In this document: positions 27,140 to 35,571 of the stretch, in pieces
Position numbering within the stretch: the stretch's first letter is position 1
How the letters are laid out: each line of letters begins with the position of its first letter
NCBI RefSeq assembly: GCF_902498195.1
Contig: NZ_CABVIY010000002.1
Location: 310,001 to 374,000 of the forward strand
Length of the DNA: 64,000 bases
Source of the DNA: Pseudomonas fluorescens
GTDB taxonomy: Bacteria; Pseudomonadota; Gammaproteobacteria; Pseudomonadales; Pseudomonadaceae
Reading direction: 5' to 3'
The notes under the pieces: model-generated
What the model was told of the DNA's origin: nothing
What the model saw: only the letters and a program-made list of their open reading frames with translations
Databases searched by the model: none
Translations under genes and position numbers: made by a program

Positions 27140-28027
27140 ATGTCCTTTAAGCACTTTATCCAAATCACCAAACCGGGGATCATTTTCGGTAACGTGCTTT
27201 CTGTGGCAGGCGGATTTTTCCTGGCCTCCAAAGGGCATGTCGATCTGGCCATCTTCCTGGCCGCGATGATCGGCACGTCCCTGGTGGTCGCCTCCGGTTG
27301 CGTGTTCAACAACTGCATCGACCGCGACATCGACCTGAAGATGGAACGCACCAAGAACCGGGTGCTGGTCCAGGGCCTCATCTCCCTGAAACTGGCCCTG
27401 GCCTATGCGACTGTCCTGGGTGTCGCCGGCGTTGCGTTGCTGTACAAGGTGGCCAACCCGTTGGCCGCGCTGTTCGCAGTGATCGGTTTCGTCATCTACG
27501 TCGGCTTCTACAGCCTGTACCTCAAGCGCAAGTCGGTTCACGGCACGCTGGTGGGCAGTCTGTCGGGCGCCATGCCGCCGGTGATCGGCTACGTCGCGGT
27601 GAGCAACACCTTCGACATGGCCGCACTGACGTTGCTGGTGATGTTCAGCCTGTGGCAGATGCCGCATTCCTACGCCATCGCGATCTTCCGCTTCAACGAT
27701 TACCTGGCCGCATCGATTCCGGTGCTGCCCGTGAAGCGCGGAATCCAGGTGGCCAAGAAGCACATCCTGATCTACATCCTGGCCTTCCTCGTGGCGACCT
27801 TGATGCTGACCTTCAGCGGCTACGCCGGCATGAGCTACCTCGCCGTCGCCGCGGCCATGGGCATGTACTGGCTGTACATGGCCTGGACCGGCTACAAGGC
27901 AGTGGATGACACGGTCTGGGCACGCAAGCTGTTCGTGTTCTCGATCTTCACCATTACCGCGTTGAGCGTGATGATGTCCCTGGACTTCAAAGTGCCGACC
28001 GAGTTGCTGCTGACGTACGCGCCTTAA
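27140..28027 (+). CDS. cyoE: CyoE, protohaem IX farnesyltransferase (haem O synthase)
   Basis: The 295-residue UbiA-family prenyltransferase has nine membrane helices and the Asp-rich motif [18 protein letters not shown] (about 54-71) with a second [21 protein letters not shown]. It adds a farnesyl group to haem b to make the haem O used by CyoB. Pseudomonas usually has a second paralogue near the cytochrome c oxidase genes. It ends the operon before a strong terminator. Confidence 0.94.
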   Translation: MSFKHFIQITKPGIIFGNVLSVAGGFFLASKGHVDLAIFLAAMIGTSLVVASGCVFNNCIDRDIDLKMERTKNRVLVQGLISLKLALAYATVLGVAGVALLYKVANPLAALFAVIGFVIYVGFYSLYLKRKSVHGTLVGSLSGAMPPVIGYVAVSNTFDMAALTLLVMFSLWQMPHSYAIAIFRFNDYLAASIPVLPVKRGIQVAKKHILIYILAFLVATLMLTFSGYAGMSYLAVAAAMGMYWLYMAWTGYKAVDDTVWARKLFVFSIFTITALSVMMSLDFKVPTELLLTYAP

Positions 28028-28045
28028 GCGTCGGACGACGTAAAG

Positions 28046-28084
28046 AAAAACCCCGCCCTTCGAGAGAAGGTGCGGGGTTTTTTG
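28046..28084 (+). terminator. Intrinsic terminator of cyoABCDE
   Basis: AAAAACCCCGC pairs with GCGGGGTTTTT, extended by CCTTC/GAAGG, and ends in a T-run. Confidence 0.88.
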
Positions 28085-28101
28085 TTGGGGCGGTGTTCCA
28101 T

Positions 28102-28191
28102 TGTGGGAGCGGGCTTGCTCGCGAAGAGGCCGTCACATTCAGCATCAACGTTGCCTGATGCACCGCCTTCGCGAGTAAGCCCGCTCCCACA
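28102..28191. repeat. REPIN, family A, inverted orientation
   Basis: Units TGTGGGAGCGGGCTTGCTCG (from 28102) and the inverse ending at 28191 pair with one mismatch; the spacer is about 40 bases. It lies between the convergent cyoE and mocR genes. Confidence 0.88.
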
Positions 28192-28212
28192 GGGGCCGTG
28201 TCGGTCGGTTGC

Positions 28213-29628
28213 TTACTTTTGAGTATCGAGCAACCGGAAAAACCGCTCCCGTACTTGCAGATGATCACTGTGCGCCACGTTGAACCGCAGGTAGTGACTG
28301 GCGTCCGGCCCTTTGCTCAGCAACGTGCCAGGCGCCAACACCAGATTGTTCTCCAGCCCTTGGCGAGCCAGCGTTTCGGCATGCAGCCCATCCGGCAAAC
28401 GCGTCCAGATAAACAACCCTTCCCCCGGCAGTGACGACACCGAGCATCCTGCCTCTTCCAGCCAACCCGCCACGCGGCTGTTGGATTCGTAGAGCCGGTC
28501 CACGGTGCGCCGCGCGTGTTTGGCGTAGCTGCCATCGCTGAGCATGGTGCACGTGATGTGCTCGGCCAGTTCCGAGGTCACGCCGCCGCAGGCCATTTTC
28601 AACGCCACCAGTCGCGCCGCCAGTTGCGGCGACAGCACCGCGTAGCTGACCCGGCTGTTGGCGGTCAGGGTTTTCGAGAAACCGGAGACGTAGGTGACGT
28701 TGTCCAGCCCGCTCGCCGCCAGGCGCGGGGTGCGACGTTGCTGGATGTCGCAGTACAGGTCGTCTTCGAGGATGTGGAAGTCATGCCGGTGGCTCAACTC
28801 CAGCAAGCGATACACCTGCGCCGGGGTGAATGAATGCCCGGTCGGGTTGTGCAGCGTGCTGTTGGTCATGTACAGCACGGGTTTGTGGGCGATGACCAGT
28901 TGCTCGAACGCGTCCAGGTCCATGCCGTCGCAATCGCGGGCGATGGTGATGACCTTGGCCCCGTGCAACGCCAGGTTGGCGTGCAGGTTGAAGTAGCAGG
29001 GATCGTCGAGCAGTACGGTGTCGCCGGGCTTGATCAGCAGGCGCATCAGCAGGTCGATGGCCTGCATGGTGTTGGCGGTGGTGATGATCTGGTCCACCGG
29101 CACTTCGATGCCGAAGGTCGCCAGCTTGACCCGCAACGCCTGGCGCAGCGGCGGGTAACCACCGGCCACGCCGTACTCGCCCATGCGCAGGGACGTCGCG
29201 CGCAACGTGCCGCGCACCGCCTTGAGCAGTTCATCGGCGGGCAGCCAGGAGGTCGGCAGAAAGCCGCAGCCGGGGCGCAGGGCGCCGTTGTCCAGCAACA
29301 GGGCGCGGCGCACCACGCTGAGGGTGTCCTGGGGTTGCAGGTCCGGGCCGGTGCCGCTCGGCAGCGAGGTGGCGGCGCGATGCACGTAGTGCCCCGACCC
29401 CTGGCGTGACACCACCAGACCCTTGGCCCGCAGGCGGTCCAGGGCATCGACCACGGTGGATTTGCCCACGTTCATCAGGTCGGACAGTTCGCGAATCGGC
29501 GGCAGCTTGGCGCCATGGGGCAGGCCGCCGGTGCTGATGGCCTGGGACAGTTGATCGACGATCTGCTGCACCAGCGGCACACCGGACTGGAATTCGATGG
29601 CTTTGATGACTGCACGTTGAACCTGCAT
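28213..29628 (-). CDS. MocR-type regulator (GntR helix-turn-helix fused to aminotransferase fold)
   Basis: The 471-residue protein has a GntR winged helix (about 15-80; PIRELSDLMNVGKSTVVDALDRLRAKGLVVSRQGSGHYV). A class I aminotransferase-like domain follows, with PLP-binding features HNPTG, LEDDLYCDI and the Lys in SGFSKTLTANSRVSY. MocR proteins use PLP as an effector. It diverges from the MFS-like gene that opens the candidate biosynthetic cluster, the usual arrangement for a direct regulator. An inverted repeat lies in the shared promoter at 29651. Confidence 0.88.
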   Translation of the reverse strand: MQVQRAVIKAIEFQSGVPLVQQIVDQLSQAISTGGLPHGAKLPPIRELSDLMNVGKSTVVDALDRLRAKGLVVSRQGSGHYVHRAATSLPSGTGPDLQPQDTLSVVRRALLLDNGALRPGCGFLPTSWLPADELLKAVRGTLRATSLRMGEYGVAGGYPPLRQALRVKLATFGIEVPVDQIITTANTMQAIDLLMRLLIKPGDTVLLDDPCYFNLHANLALHGAKVITIARDCDGMDLDAFEQLVIAHKPVLYMTNSTLHNPTGHSFTPAQVYRLLELSHRHDFHILEDDLYCDIQQRRTPRLAASGLDNVTYVSGFSKTLTANSRVSYAVLSPQLAARLVALKMACGGVTSELAEHITCTMLSDGSYAKHARRTVDRLYESNSRVAGWLEEAGCSVSSLPGEGLFIWTRLPDGLHAETLARQGLENNLVLAPGTLLSKGPDASHYLRFNVAHSDHLQVRERFFRLLDTQK

Positions 29629-29650
29629 TTTACTGGTCTCTCCGGCAGTA

Positions 29651-29676
29651 AAGTTCGTTGGATTCTATACGAACTT
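29651..29676. promoter_or_regulatory. Inverted repeat in the mocR / transporter divergent promoter
   Basis: AAGTTCG (29651-29657) and CGAACTT (29670-29676) are perfect inverse arms around 12 bases, 23 bases before the mocR ATG. MocR regulators commonly bind symmetric or direct repeats in such divergent regions, so this is a candidate operator. Confidence 0.45.
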
Positions 29677-29776
29677 GCTCTGATCAGGACAAGCCCCACT
29701 CACTACCATCGCCTTACAGACTTTTCTGGTGGTCGATCCTGTCCGGTCGGACCATCGTCGGTGTATGAGGTGGTGA

Positions 29777-30877
29777 ATGAGTGTCGAAACAACGGTCGCC
29801 GTGGCCAAACCGGTGATCAACCTGCGTTTGTTCACCATCCGCATCATCACCGCCGTGTCCCTGTTTGCGGTGCTGGGCAAGGCCAACGTCTGGCTCGACA
29901 CCGCCACCAACAGCATTCTGGCCCTCGGTTATCGGGCCTTGTTGCTGCTGTTGCCCCTGACGTTACTGGTGCTCGGGCGCCGCTCGTTGAGTGTCACGCT
30001 GCTCTGCGCCGCCCTCGGCCTGGTGTTGCTCGCGCTGACCAGCCACCAGGGCATGGTGATGTTTGCTGCCGCGCTGTTCGCCTACGGCATTGCGATTGCC
30101 GGTTACCTGATCAAGAGCGAAGCGGCGCAGACCAAGGAGGGCGCGGCCTACAACCGCGTCGCCATGAACATGGGCAGCCTGGTGGCGGGGCTGATTCTGC
30201 TGTCGCCGCTGCTGACCCCGACAATGTTTTTCCTCGGCGCCGCAAGTTTTGTGCTGCTGTGCCTGCCCATCGCCCTTGGCGCGACCTTCACGTCGCAACC
30301 CGCCGTCGCCCGTCCCGCCAGCCAGGACGGCAGCGGCTGGCGCAACAAACTGCCGTGGGTGATCGCCGGGATCATCATGGGCATCAAGTTGTTTGGCGTG
30401 TTCTCGATCCTGCCGCAAGCCATCCTGCTCAAGACCGGTGAGCTGCCCGCCTGGTATGGCCTGATGCTGATCCTCAACAGCGCCGTGGTGGTCTTTGCCC
30501 AGGTGCCGGTGATGAAACTGATCGAGCGCACCGGCCGGTTCAAGGTGGTGGCGGTGATCGGGATCATTGTCGGTGGCTTCGCAGTGCTCTCGTCACCGGC
30601 CGCGTTCCACGTCGAAACCCTGGCCGGCGCGCTGGTCTGGGTGGCGCTGCTGTCCATCGCCGAATGCGCCTTCAGCTACCTCGATTACTTCTCGGTCAAG
30701 CAGAACAACATGTTCGTCAAGGAAGTGTCCCTGGGCGTCGGTGCAGGGCTGACCGTGCTGATCATGCGGGTCGCGCCGCCACCGTACAACGCCCTGATGC
30801 TGGCCGCTATTGGCGCTGGCGGGATCCTGGCCTGGTACTGGCTCAACCGCCAATCCAATGCGTCGTTGCACGACTGA
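29777..30877 (+). CDS. MFS-like multi-pass transporter opening the candidate biosynthetic cluster
   Basis: The 366-residue membrane protein has about eleven or twelve helices, starting LRLFTIRIITAVSLFAVL and ending in WYWLNRQ. GMIKLFGV-like and KLIERTGRFKVVAVIGIIVGG stretches recall the half-transporter boundary of the major facilitator superfamily. It is shorter than a typical 400-residue MFS carrier and has no strong family signature that I can name. The ATG at 29777 has GAGGTGG upstream. Position suggests export or import of the cluster product. Confidence 0.72.
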   Translation: MSVETTVAVAKPVINLRLFTIRIITAVSLFAVLGKANVWLDTATNSILALGYRALLLLLPLTLLVLGRRSLSVTLLCAALGLVLLALTSHQGMVMFAAALFAYGIAIAGYLIKSEAAQTKEGAAYNRVAMNMGSLVAGLILLSPLLTPTMFFLGAASFVLLCLPIALGATFTSQPAVARPASQDGSGWRNKLPWVIAGIIMGIKLFGVFSILPQAILLKTGELPAWYGLMLILNSAVVVFAQVPVMKLIERTGRFKVVAVIGIIVGGFAVLSSPAAFHVETLAGALVWVALLSIAECAFSYLDYFSVKQNNMFVKEVSLGVGAGLTVLIMRVAPPPYNALMLAAIGAGGILAWYWLNRQSNASLHD

Positions 30878-30919
30878 GTCAGCGCAGCTTCGGTTTTCAC
30901 TTTGCAAGTCGGGGGCATT

Positions 30920-32200
30920 ATGAATACGACTTCATGCGTCGTAGTGGTCGGGTACAACGGCAGCCGGGTTCACGATATCCAGAAGCTGCGCGAGCTGTGC
31001 AAGTCGCTCTATAACGCCCGGCTGATATTGCTGGTCGAGCAGATCCAGCCCCACGACGATCAGGTCGCCGACCACGTCTGCAGCACATCGCTGGCCGAGA
31101 AGGACGTGCCGGCCTCCCTTGAACTGGTGGTCGGCTGCCTGAATGCCGACCGCTGGAAGCTGATCGGCGTGCTGCCGTTCTCGGATCGCGGCGTGTTGCT
31201 GGGTGCGGCCCTGGCCAACCATTTCGGCTTGCCCGGCATTACGCCGGCCGAGGCACGGGCCGGCCTGGACAAACAGATTTTTCGCCGGCTCGAAGCGACG
31301 GCCGCGACCTCGCCGGAACACTATCGCCCGGTGTTTTCCGCTCGGGTCGAGAGCCTGCCGGAGCTGCGCCAGCGCGTGGTCGAGCTGGGTGGCAAGGCCT
31401 TCATCAAACCCGCCTGCGAGGGCGCCAGCCGCGGTTGTCGGGTGATCCATCATCCATCGGAATGCGATGACGCCTGGCACGCGCTCAAACCCTATCGCGA
31501 GGGTGGCATCGTCCTCGAAGAGTTGATCCAGAACGCCCGGGAATACAGCTGGGACTGCGTCGCCGGCAGCACCTGGGTCACCGAAAAAACCACCACCGAA
31601 GGCGCTTACCGCGCCGAGATCCAGCAAGTGGTGCCCGCACCCTTGGCGGCGGATATCCAGGGCCGGCTGATGGCTGCCGGTCGCCACATGGCCAACCTGG
31701 TGTCCGCGGACAACGGCGCCTGGCACAACGAAGTGTTCCACCGGGCCGACCAATTCACCTCGGCCGTGGAAACCAACATGCGCCCCGGCGGCATGCACAT
31801 CTGGGACCTGGCGCGGCGGGCCTTCGTCGATTTCAACCCGTGGGAGCGCTGGGTTCGCTGGGCCGTGGAAGGCAAGGTCGAACACCACGAACCGGTGCGT
31901 CGCGGCTATTGCGGCATTCGCCTGCTCAGGGCGCCGGCCGGCGGCATTTTACGGACAACGCCCGACATCGAGGCGTTGGCGCGGGCGCTGCACATCGAGC
32001 TGGTGGAAGGGCAGTACGCCAAGCGCGTCGGTGATTCGGTCAGCGCCCTGGTGAAAGACAACTTCTCGTTCATCGGCCACATCGTGTTGTTCAACGAACA
32101 CTACGGGCAGCTCAGCAATGACCTGTTGCGCCTGGCCGAGGCCATCGAATCAAGGATCGGGATCACCAGCCTGGCACCGCCCGCAAGGGCCGTAGGCTGA
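30920..32200 (+). CDS. ATP-grasp ligase
   Basis: The 426-residue protein has ATP-grasp features. The nucleotide-binding lysine is in KAFIKPACEGASRGCRVI (about 165), the hinge is GGIVLEELIQNAREYSWDCV, and the metal-binding triad end is NEVFHRADQFTSAVETNMRPGGMH. Such enzymes activate a carboxylate as acyl phosphate and join it to an amine or other nucleophile. A C-terminal domain of about 120 residues follows. The start at 30920 has GGGGG upstream. In this cluster, without NRPS genes, it is the obvious candidate for an amide- or peptide-bond step. The substrates are unknown. Confidence 0.82.
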   Translation: MNTTSCVVVVGYNGSRVHDIQKLRELCKSLYNARLILLVEQIQPHDDQVADHVCSTSLAEKDVPASLELVVGCLNADRWKLIGVLPFSDRGVLLGAALANHFGLPGITPAEARAGLDKQIFRRLEATAATSPEHYRPVFSARVESLPELRQRVVELGGKAFIKPACEGASRGCRVIHHPSECDDAWHALKPYREGGIVLEELIQNAREYSWDCVAGSTWVTEKTTTEGAYRAEIQQVVPAPLAADIQGRLMAAGRHMANLVSADNGAWHNEVFHRADQFTSAVETNMRPGGMHIWDLARRAFVDFNPWERWVRWAVEGKVEHHEPVRRGYCGIRLLRAPAGGILRTTPDIEALARALHIELVEGQYAKRVGDSVSALVKDNFSFIGHIVLFNEHYGQLSNDLLRLAEAIESRIGITSLAPPARAVG

Positions 32201-32248
32201 CGTGCAGGGATCGATGTTTTTTGCAGTATTGAGCAAGAGGGTAAAGCA

Positions 32249-32743
32249 ATGATTGAACACATGACCTGTGATGAACGCTTCATCGCCCTGGCACAGGAAT
32301 TCGGTTATGACATCTACGGCGAGAATACCGCGGGCGGCCATTACGCACCGCTGATCCGTCATCACGATGAGCTGTACATCAGCGGCATGGTGCCGCGCAT
32401 GAATGGCAAGATTCACTACCCCGGCCGTGTCGGGCTGGACCTCAGCCTGGCGGATGCGCAAGCGGCGGCCAGCATCAGCGCGATGCGCGGCCTGGCGCTG
32501 ATCGTCGATGCCATCGGTTCACTGGATAAAATCAAGTCGCTGATCCGGGTCACGGTGTATGTGAAATCCACGGCGGACTTCGTTGACCTCAGTGAAGTGG
32601 CCAACGGCGCCTCGGATGTCTTCAGTCATGTGTTGGGCGATGCCGGGAAACATACGCGTACCACAGTCGGTGTTTACCAGTTGCCGAAAAATGCCGCGAT
32701 AGAAGTGGACATGATTGCCGCCTTGCGTCCATCGGTTTTATAA
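32249..32743 (+). CDS. RidA/YjgF-family protein
   Basis: The 164-residue protein is a RidA-family member: LYISGMVPR near residue 43, VGLDLSLADAQAAASISAMR, and KIKSLIRVTVYVKSTADF. Classical RidA has an Arg binding the carboxylate in a C-terminal R-x-x-V motif; here RTTVGVYQLPKNAAIEVDMIA corresponds. RidA hydrolyses reactive enamines or imines from PLP enzymes. In a cluster with two PLP-linked enzymes it may clear or shape such intermediates. It starts 48 bases after the ATP-grasp gene with GAGGG upstream. Confidence 0.85.
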   Translation: MIEHMTCDERFIALAQEFGYDIYGENTAGGHYAPLIRHHDELYISGMVPRMNGKIHYPGRVGLDLSLADAQAAASISAMRGLALIVDAIGSLDKIKSLIRVTVYVKSTADFVDLSEVANGASDVFSHVLGDAGKHTRTTVGVYQLPKNAAIEVDMIAALRPSVL

Positions 32744-32762
32744 ATAAAACAGCCGGCTTTAC

Positions 32763-32794
32763 AGCGCTGAACCGTTAACTTAAGGTTCAGCGCT
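32763..32794. repeat. Inverted repeat between ridA-like and cupin genes
   Basis: AGCGCTGAACC (32763-32773) pairs exactly with GGTTCAGCGCT (32784-32794) around a 10-base AT-rich loop. No T-run follows, so it is a weak terminator, an mRNA-stabilising hairpin, or an operator. Confidence 0.55.
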
Positions 32795-32825
32795 TACGTA
32801 TTGAATATAAAAAAGGAACGTGCGA

Positions 32826-33311
32826 GTGGATAACTTTCAAGGTGCGTTTTTTTTATATAAGGATTTTCGTCAAAGTTTGCATCATCAGTCGCTAAGTCCG
32901 AAGGTGTGGAAGGGCGCCGAACTGGCGAACTTGCCTCAAGCATTGGCGGACAGTGACGTCGATATCGTCGCCCTGGCGCACGACAAGAGCATCGCGGGGT
33001 GCGAAGTCACGCCCGGGATGGGGATTGCCATGCAATGGCTCAACCCGGGCGAAGTGCTCAACGGGCATGCCCATTCCTGGTGGCATCTGTTTGTCATCCA
33101 GTCCGGCAGCGGCCTGTTGACCCTGGGCGAGGCCGACGAGGTGAACGTCGGCAGTGGCGACGTGTTGCTGGTGCCGGCCTGGACCCGACACGGCTTCGTC
33201 AACACCAGCGCCAGCGCGCCGCTGGCCATGCTCAACCTGAGCAACATGCCGCAAATGGCACTGTTGTCCAACTTCGCCGACAGCCACGGGCTGATCACCT
33301 CCGCGCTGTAA
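32826..33311 (+). CDS. Cupin-domain protein
   Basis: The 161-residue single-domain cupin has metal ligands in GHAHSWWH (H81, H83, H87) and in TRHGF (H122), within motifs GxxxxxHxHxxxH and GDxxxxPxxxxH. GTG at 32826 is preferred because AAGGA lies 8 bases before it; GTG at 32820 leaves only 2 bases. Cupins may be dioxygenases, isomerases or binding proteins. Here it could be an enzyme of the pathway or a product-binding factor. Confidence 0.8.
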   Translation: MDNFQGAFFLYKDFRQSLHHQSLSPKVWKGAELANLPQALADSDVDIVALAHDKSIAGCEVTPGMGIAMQWLNPGEVLNGHAHSWWHLFVIQSGSGLLTLGEADEVNVGSGDVLLVPAWTRHGFVNTSASAPLAMLNLSNMPQMALLSNFADSHGLITSAL

Positions 33312-33387
33312 TCCCTTCCCGATTTCTACCCGTTGGCTCCAGCAGCAGGCCCCGCCTGCTGCTGGAAATTGCTGTGCAATATCAACT

Positions 33388-33421
33388 TTCTGTATCGATT
33401 GAAACAGACAAATTCTGTATC
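33388..33421. promoter_or_regulatory. Direct repeat TTCTGTATC before the GST-like gene
   Basis: TTCTGTATC occurs at 33388-33396 and 33413-33421, a 25-base period, with ACAGA (33404-33408) between as an inverse of TCTGT. It lies about 80-110 bases before the next gene in an AT-rich gap of 187 bases that divides the cluster into two transcription units. It is a candidate activator site. Confidence 0.35.
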
Positions 33422-33498
33422 TATCCAGCCTCGAATCAACTTACTACGATCACTTCCAATGCACGTTAATCAATGCGGCCATTGAAAGGGAGTGTTCT

Positions 33499-34143
33499 AT
33501 GGAAAGTACGAAACTCAAACTCTATGTCGGTGCGGATTTCATCAGTGCCTTTGCGATGTCGGCATTTGTTGCACTCAGGGAAAAGCAACTTTCTTTTGAG
33601 TTTGTCGCGGTGGACTTGAAGGCGCGGGAGAACTATCAAGAAACTTATCGTGATCTTTCCCTCACTTGCAAAATACCCACCCTGGTTCATGAAGGGTTTG
33701 CCCTGTCGGAATCTTCCGCCATTGCTGAATACCTGGATGAACTCTCACCGGGGCATACAAAACTCTTCCCGCAAGACATCAGGCAACGCGCCCGTGCCCG
33801 TCAACTCCAGGCCTGGTTGCGCAGCGATCTGCTGGTGGTGCGCAAGGAGCGTCCGTTTGACCGGGTCTACTTCGCCAAGCCCCTCAACCCGCTGTCCGAT
33901 GAGGCCAAGGCGGCGGTCGAGCGCCTGTTCTTTGTCGCCGATCGCTTGCTGGAAGAGGGCGCCGAGCATCTGTTCGGTGACTGGAGCATCGCCGACACCG
34001 ACCTGGCCATCATGCTCAACCGATTGCTCGCCCAGGGGGATCCGGTGCCGGCGCGTCTCGCCGACTATGTCCGCCGCCAGTGGGATCGCGACAGCGTCCG
34101 GGCATGGATGGACATAGCGCGCGTCGCGCCAGTCATCCAGTAA
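33499..34143 (+). CDS. Glutathione S-transferase family protein
   Basis: The 214-residue protein has a thioredoxin-like N-terminal domain (LKLYVGADFISAFAMSAFVALREK, with the glutathione-binding ...CKIPTLVHEGFALSESSAIAEYLDE at about 57-81) and an all-helical C-terminal domain (GDWSIADTDLAIML N-capping motif). The catalytic Ser/Tyr is not obvious; Ser16 or Ser21 are candidates. GST-fold proteins in biosynthetic loci act as isomerases, conjugating enzymes or self-protection. AAGGGAG stands 9 bases before the ATG. Confidence 0.85.
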   Translation: MESTKLKLYVGADFISAFAMSAFVALREKQLSFEFVAVDLKARENYQETYRDLSLTCKIPTLVHEGFALSESSAIAEYLDELSPGHTKLFPQDIRQRARARQLQAWLRSDLLVVRKERPFDRVYFAKPLNPLSDEAKAAVERLFFVADRLLEEGAEHLFGDWSIADTDLAIMLNRLLAQGDPVPARLADYVRRQWDRDSVRAWMDIARVAPVIQ

Positions 34144-34173
34144 CCGTCGCCAGCCATCATCAGGAGCGCTGCC

Positions 34174-35526
34174 ATGCAGGGAATGTCGGAGCAGGAAAGA
34201 TACAAGCCCTATAACGCACGGACCATTCGCGACACGCCGTACTGGCTAAAGCTGACGCCAGCGCTGCAGGAAGCCATGACCGTCGTCGCCCGGGTCATGC
34301 CGTTTCGCACCAATGAATATGTACTCGGCACCTTGATCGACTGGAATAACATCCCGGAGGATCCGATTTTCCGCATGACCTTCCCCCACAGGGACATGCT
34401 GCTGCCGGACGAATACACCTCGCTCAAGCAGCTGATCGAACAGGACGACGCCCCGGCCATCAAGCGCCGGATCGAAGCGATCTGGCTGCGCATGAACCCC
34501 CATCCGGCCGGGCAGTTGACGCACAACGGCGTGACCCTCGACGGAAAGGTCCTGCCGGGCATTCAGCACAAGTACCGTGAGACTGTGCTGTTTTTCCCCG
34601 GTGCCGGTCAGACCTGTCACGCCTATTGCACCTTCTGTTTCCGTTGGGCGCAGTTCATCGGTGAGGAAGAACTGAAGTTCAACGCCCGGGAATCCCAGGA
34701 GCTGGTGAGTTACCTGCGGGTGCACACCGAAGTCACGGATGTACTGATCACCGGGGGCGATCCGCTGATCATGAACACCCGCTCGCTGGCCAGTTACATC
34801 GAGCCACTGCTGGAACTGCCGCACCTGAAAAGCATCCGCCTCGGCACCAAATCCGTGGCGTACTGGCCGCAGCGCTTTGTCAGCGACAAGGACGCGCCCG
34901 AGTTGCTGGCCCTGTTCCGGCGGATCGTCGCGGCGGGGAAAAACCTCTCGATCATGGGCCACTACAACCACCCGGTGGAGCTTCGCCAGGACATCGCCCG
35001 GCAAGCGGTCGAACGCATTCGCTCCACGGGCGCCACCTTGCGCATGCAAGCGCCGGTGATCCGCCACATCAACGAAAACCCCGCCGATTGGGCGGCGCTG
35101 TGGACCGAAGGCGTGCGGCTGGGGGCGGTGCCGTATTACATGTTCGTCGAGCGTGACACCGGCCCCAGTCATTACTTCGCCATGCCGCTGGCGCGGGCGT
35201 TCGAAATCTTCCAGGCGGCGTACCGCACGGTGTCCGGGCTGGCGCGCACGGTGCGCGGGCCGTCCATGAGCACCTTCTACGGCAAGGTGCTGATCAATGG
35301 CATCGAGACCGTCGCCGGGGAAAAAGTCTTCGTGCTGCAGTTCCTCCAGGCCCGGGACCCGCAATGGGTATTGCGCACCTTCTATGCACGCTTCGACCCG
35401 CAGGCGACCTGGTTCGACGAACTGCGCCCGGCCTTCGGCGAGCGTGGGTTTTTCTTTCAGACCGAGCCTGAGCGGTTGCTGGCGCCAGCGCCGGAATTGA
35501 TACCGGTGTTGCTGCAAACGGCGTAG
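34174..35526 (+). CDS. KamA-family radical SAM enzyme (lysine 2,3-aminomutase-like)
   Basis: The 450-residue protein has the radical SAM cluster motif C148-HAY-C152-TF-C155 and GGDPL (194-198), both as in KamA aminomutases. These three are its only cysteines, so the C-terminal zinc-binding Cys of clostridial lysine 2,3-aminomutase are missing. In place of the usual PGGGGK, the PLP lysine region reads RGPSMSTFYGK with K371. The family moves an amino group from C2 to C3 of an amino acid using PLP and a 5'-deoxyadenosyl radical. The substrate is probably not simply lysine. It starts 30 bases after the GST-like gene. Confidence 0.85.
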   Translation: MQGMSEQERYKPYNARTIRDTPYWLKLTPALQEAMTVVARVMPFRTNEYVLGTLIDWNNIPEDPIFRMTFPHRDMLLPDEYTSLKQLIEQDDAPAIKRRIEAIWLRMNPHPAGQLTHNGVTLDGKVLPGIQHKYRETVLFFPGAGQTCHAYCTFCFRWAQFIGEEELKFNARESQELVSYLRVHTEVTDVLITGGDPLIMNTRSLASYIEPLLELPHLKSIRLGTKSVAYWPQRFVSDKDAPELLALFRRIVAAGKNLSIMGHYNHPVELRQDIARQAVERIRSTGATLRMQAPVIRHINENPADWAALWTEGVRLGAVPYYMFVERDTGPSHYFAMPLARAFEIFQAAYRTVSGLARTVRGPSMSTFYGKVLINGIETVAGEKVFVLQFLQARDPQWVLRTFYARFDPQATWFDELRPAFGERGFFFQTEPERLLAPAPELIPVLLQTA

Positions 35527-35571
35527 GGCTTTTCTGGCACAAAAGAGTTTGAATTTCGGGGAGACAAGGAC

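Noticed and set aside
32763..32794. Hairpin considered as an intrinsic terminator within the cluster
   Set aside because: The stem is perfect but there is no U tract, so it is listed only as an inverted repeat.
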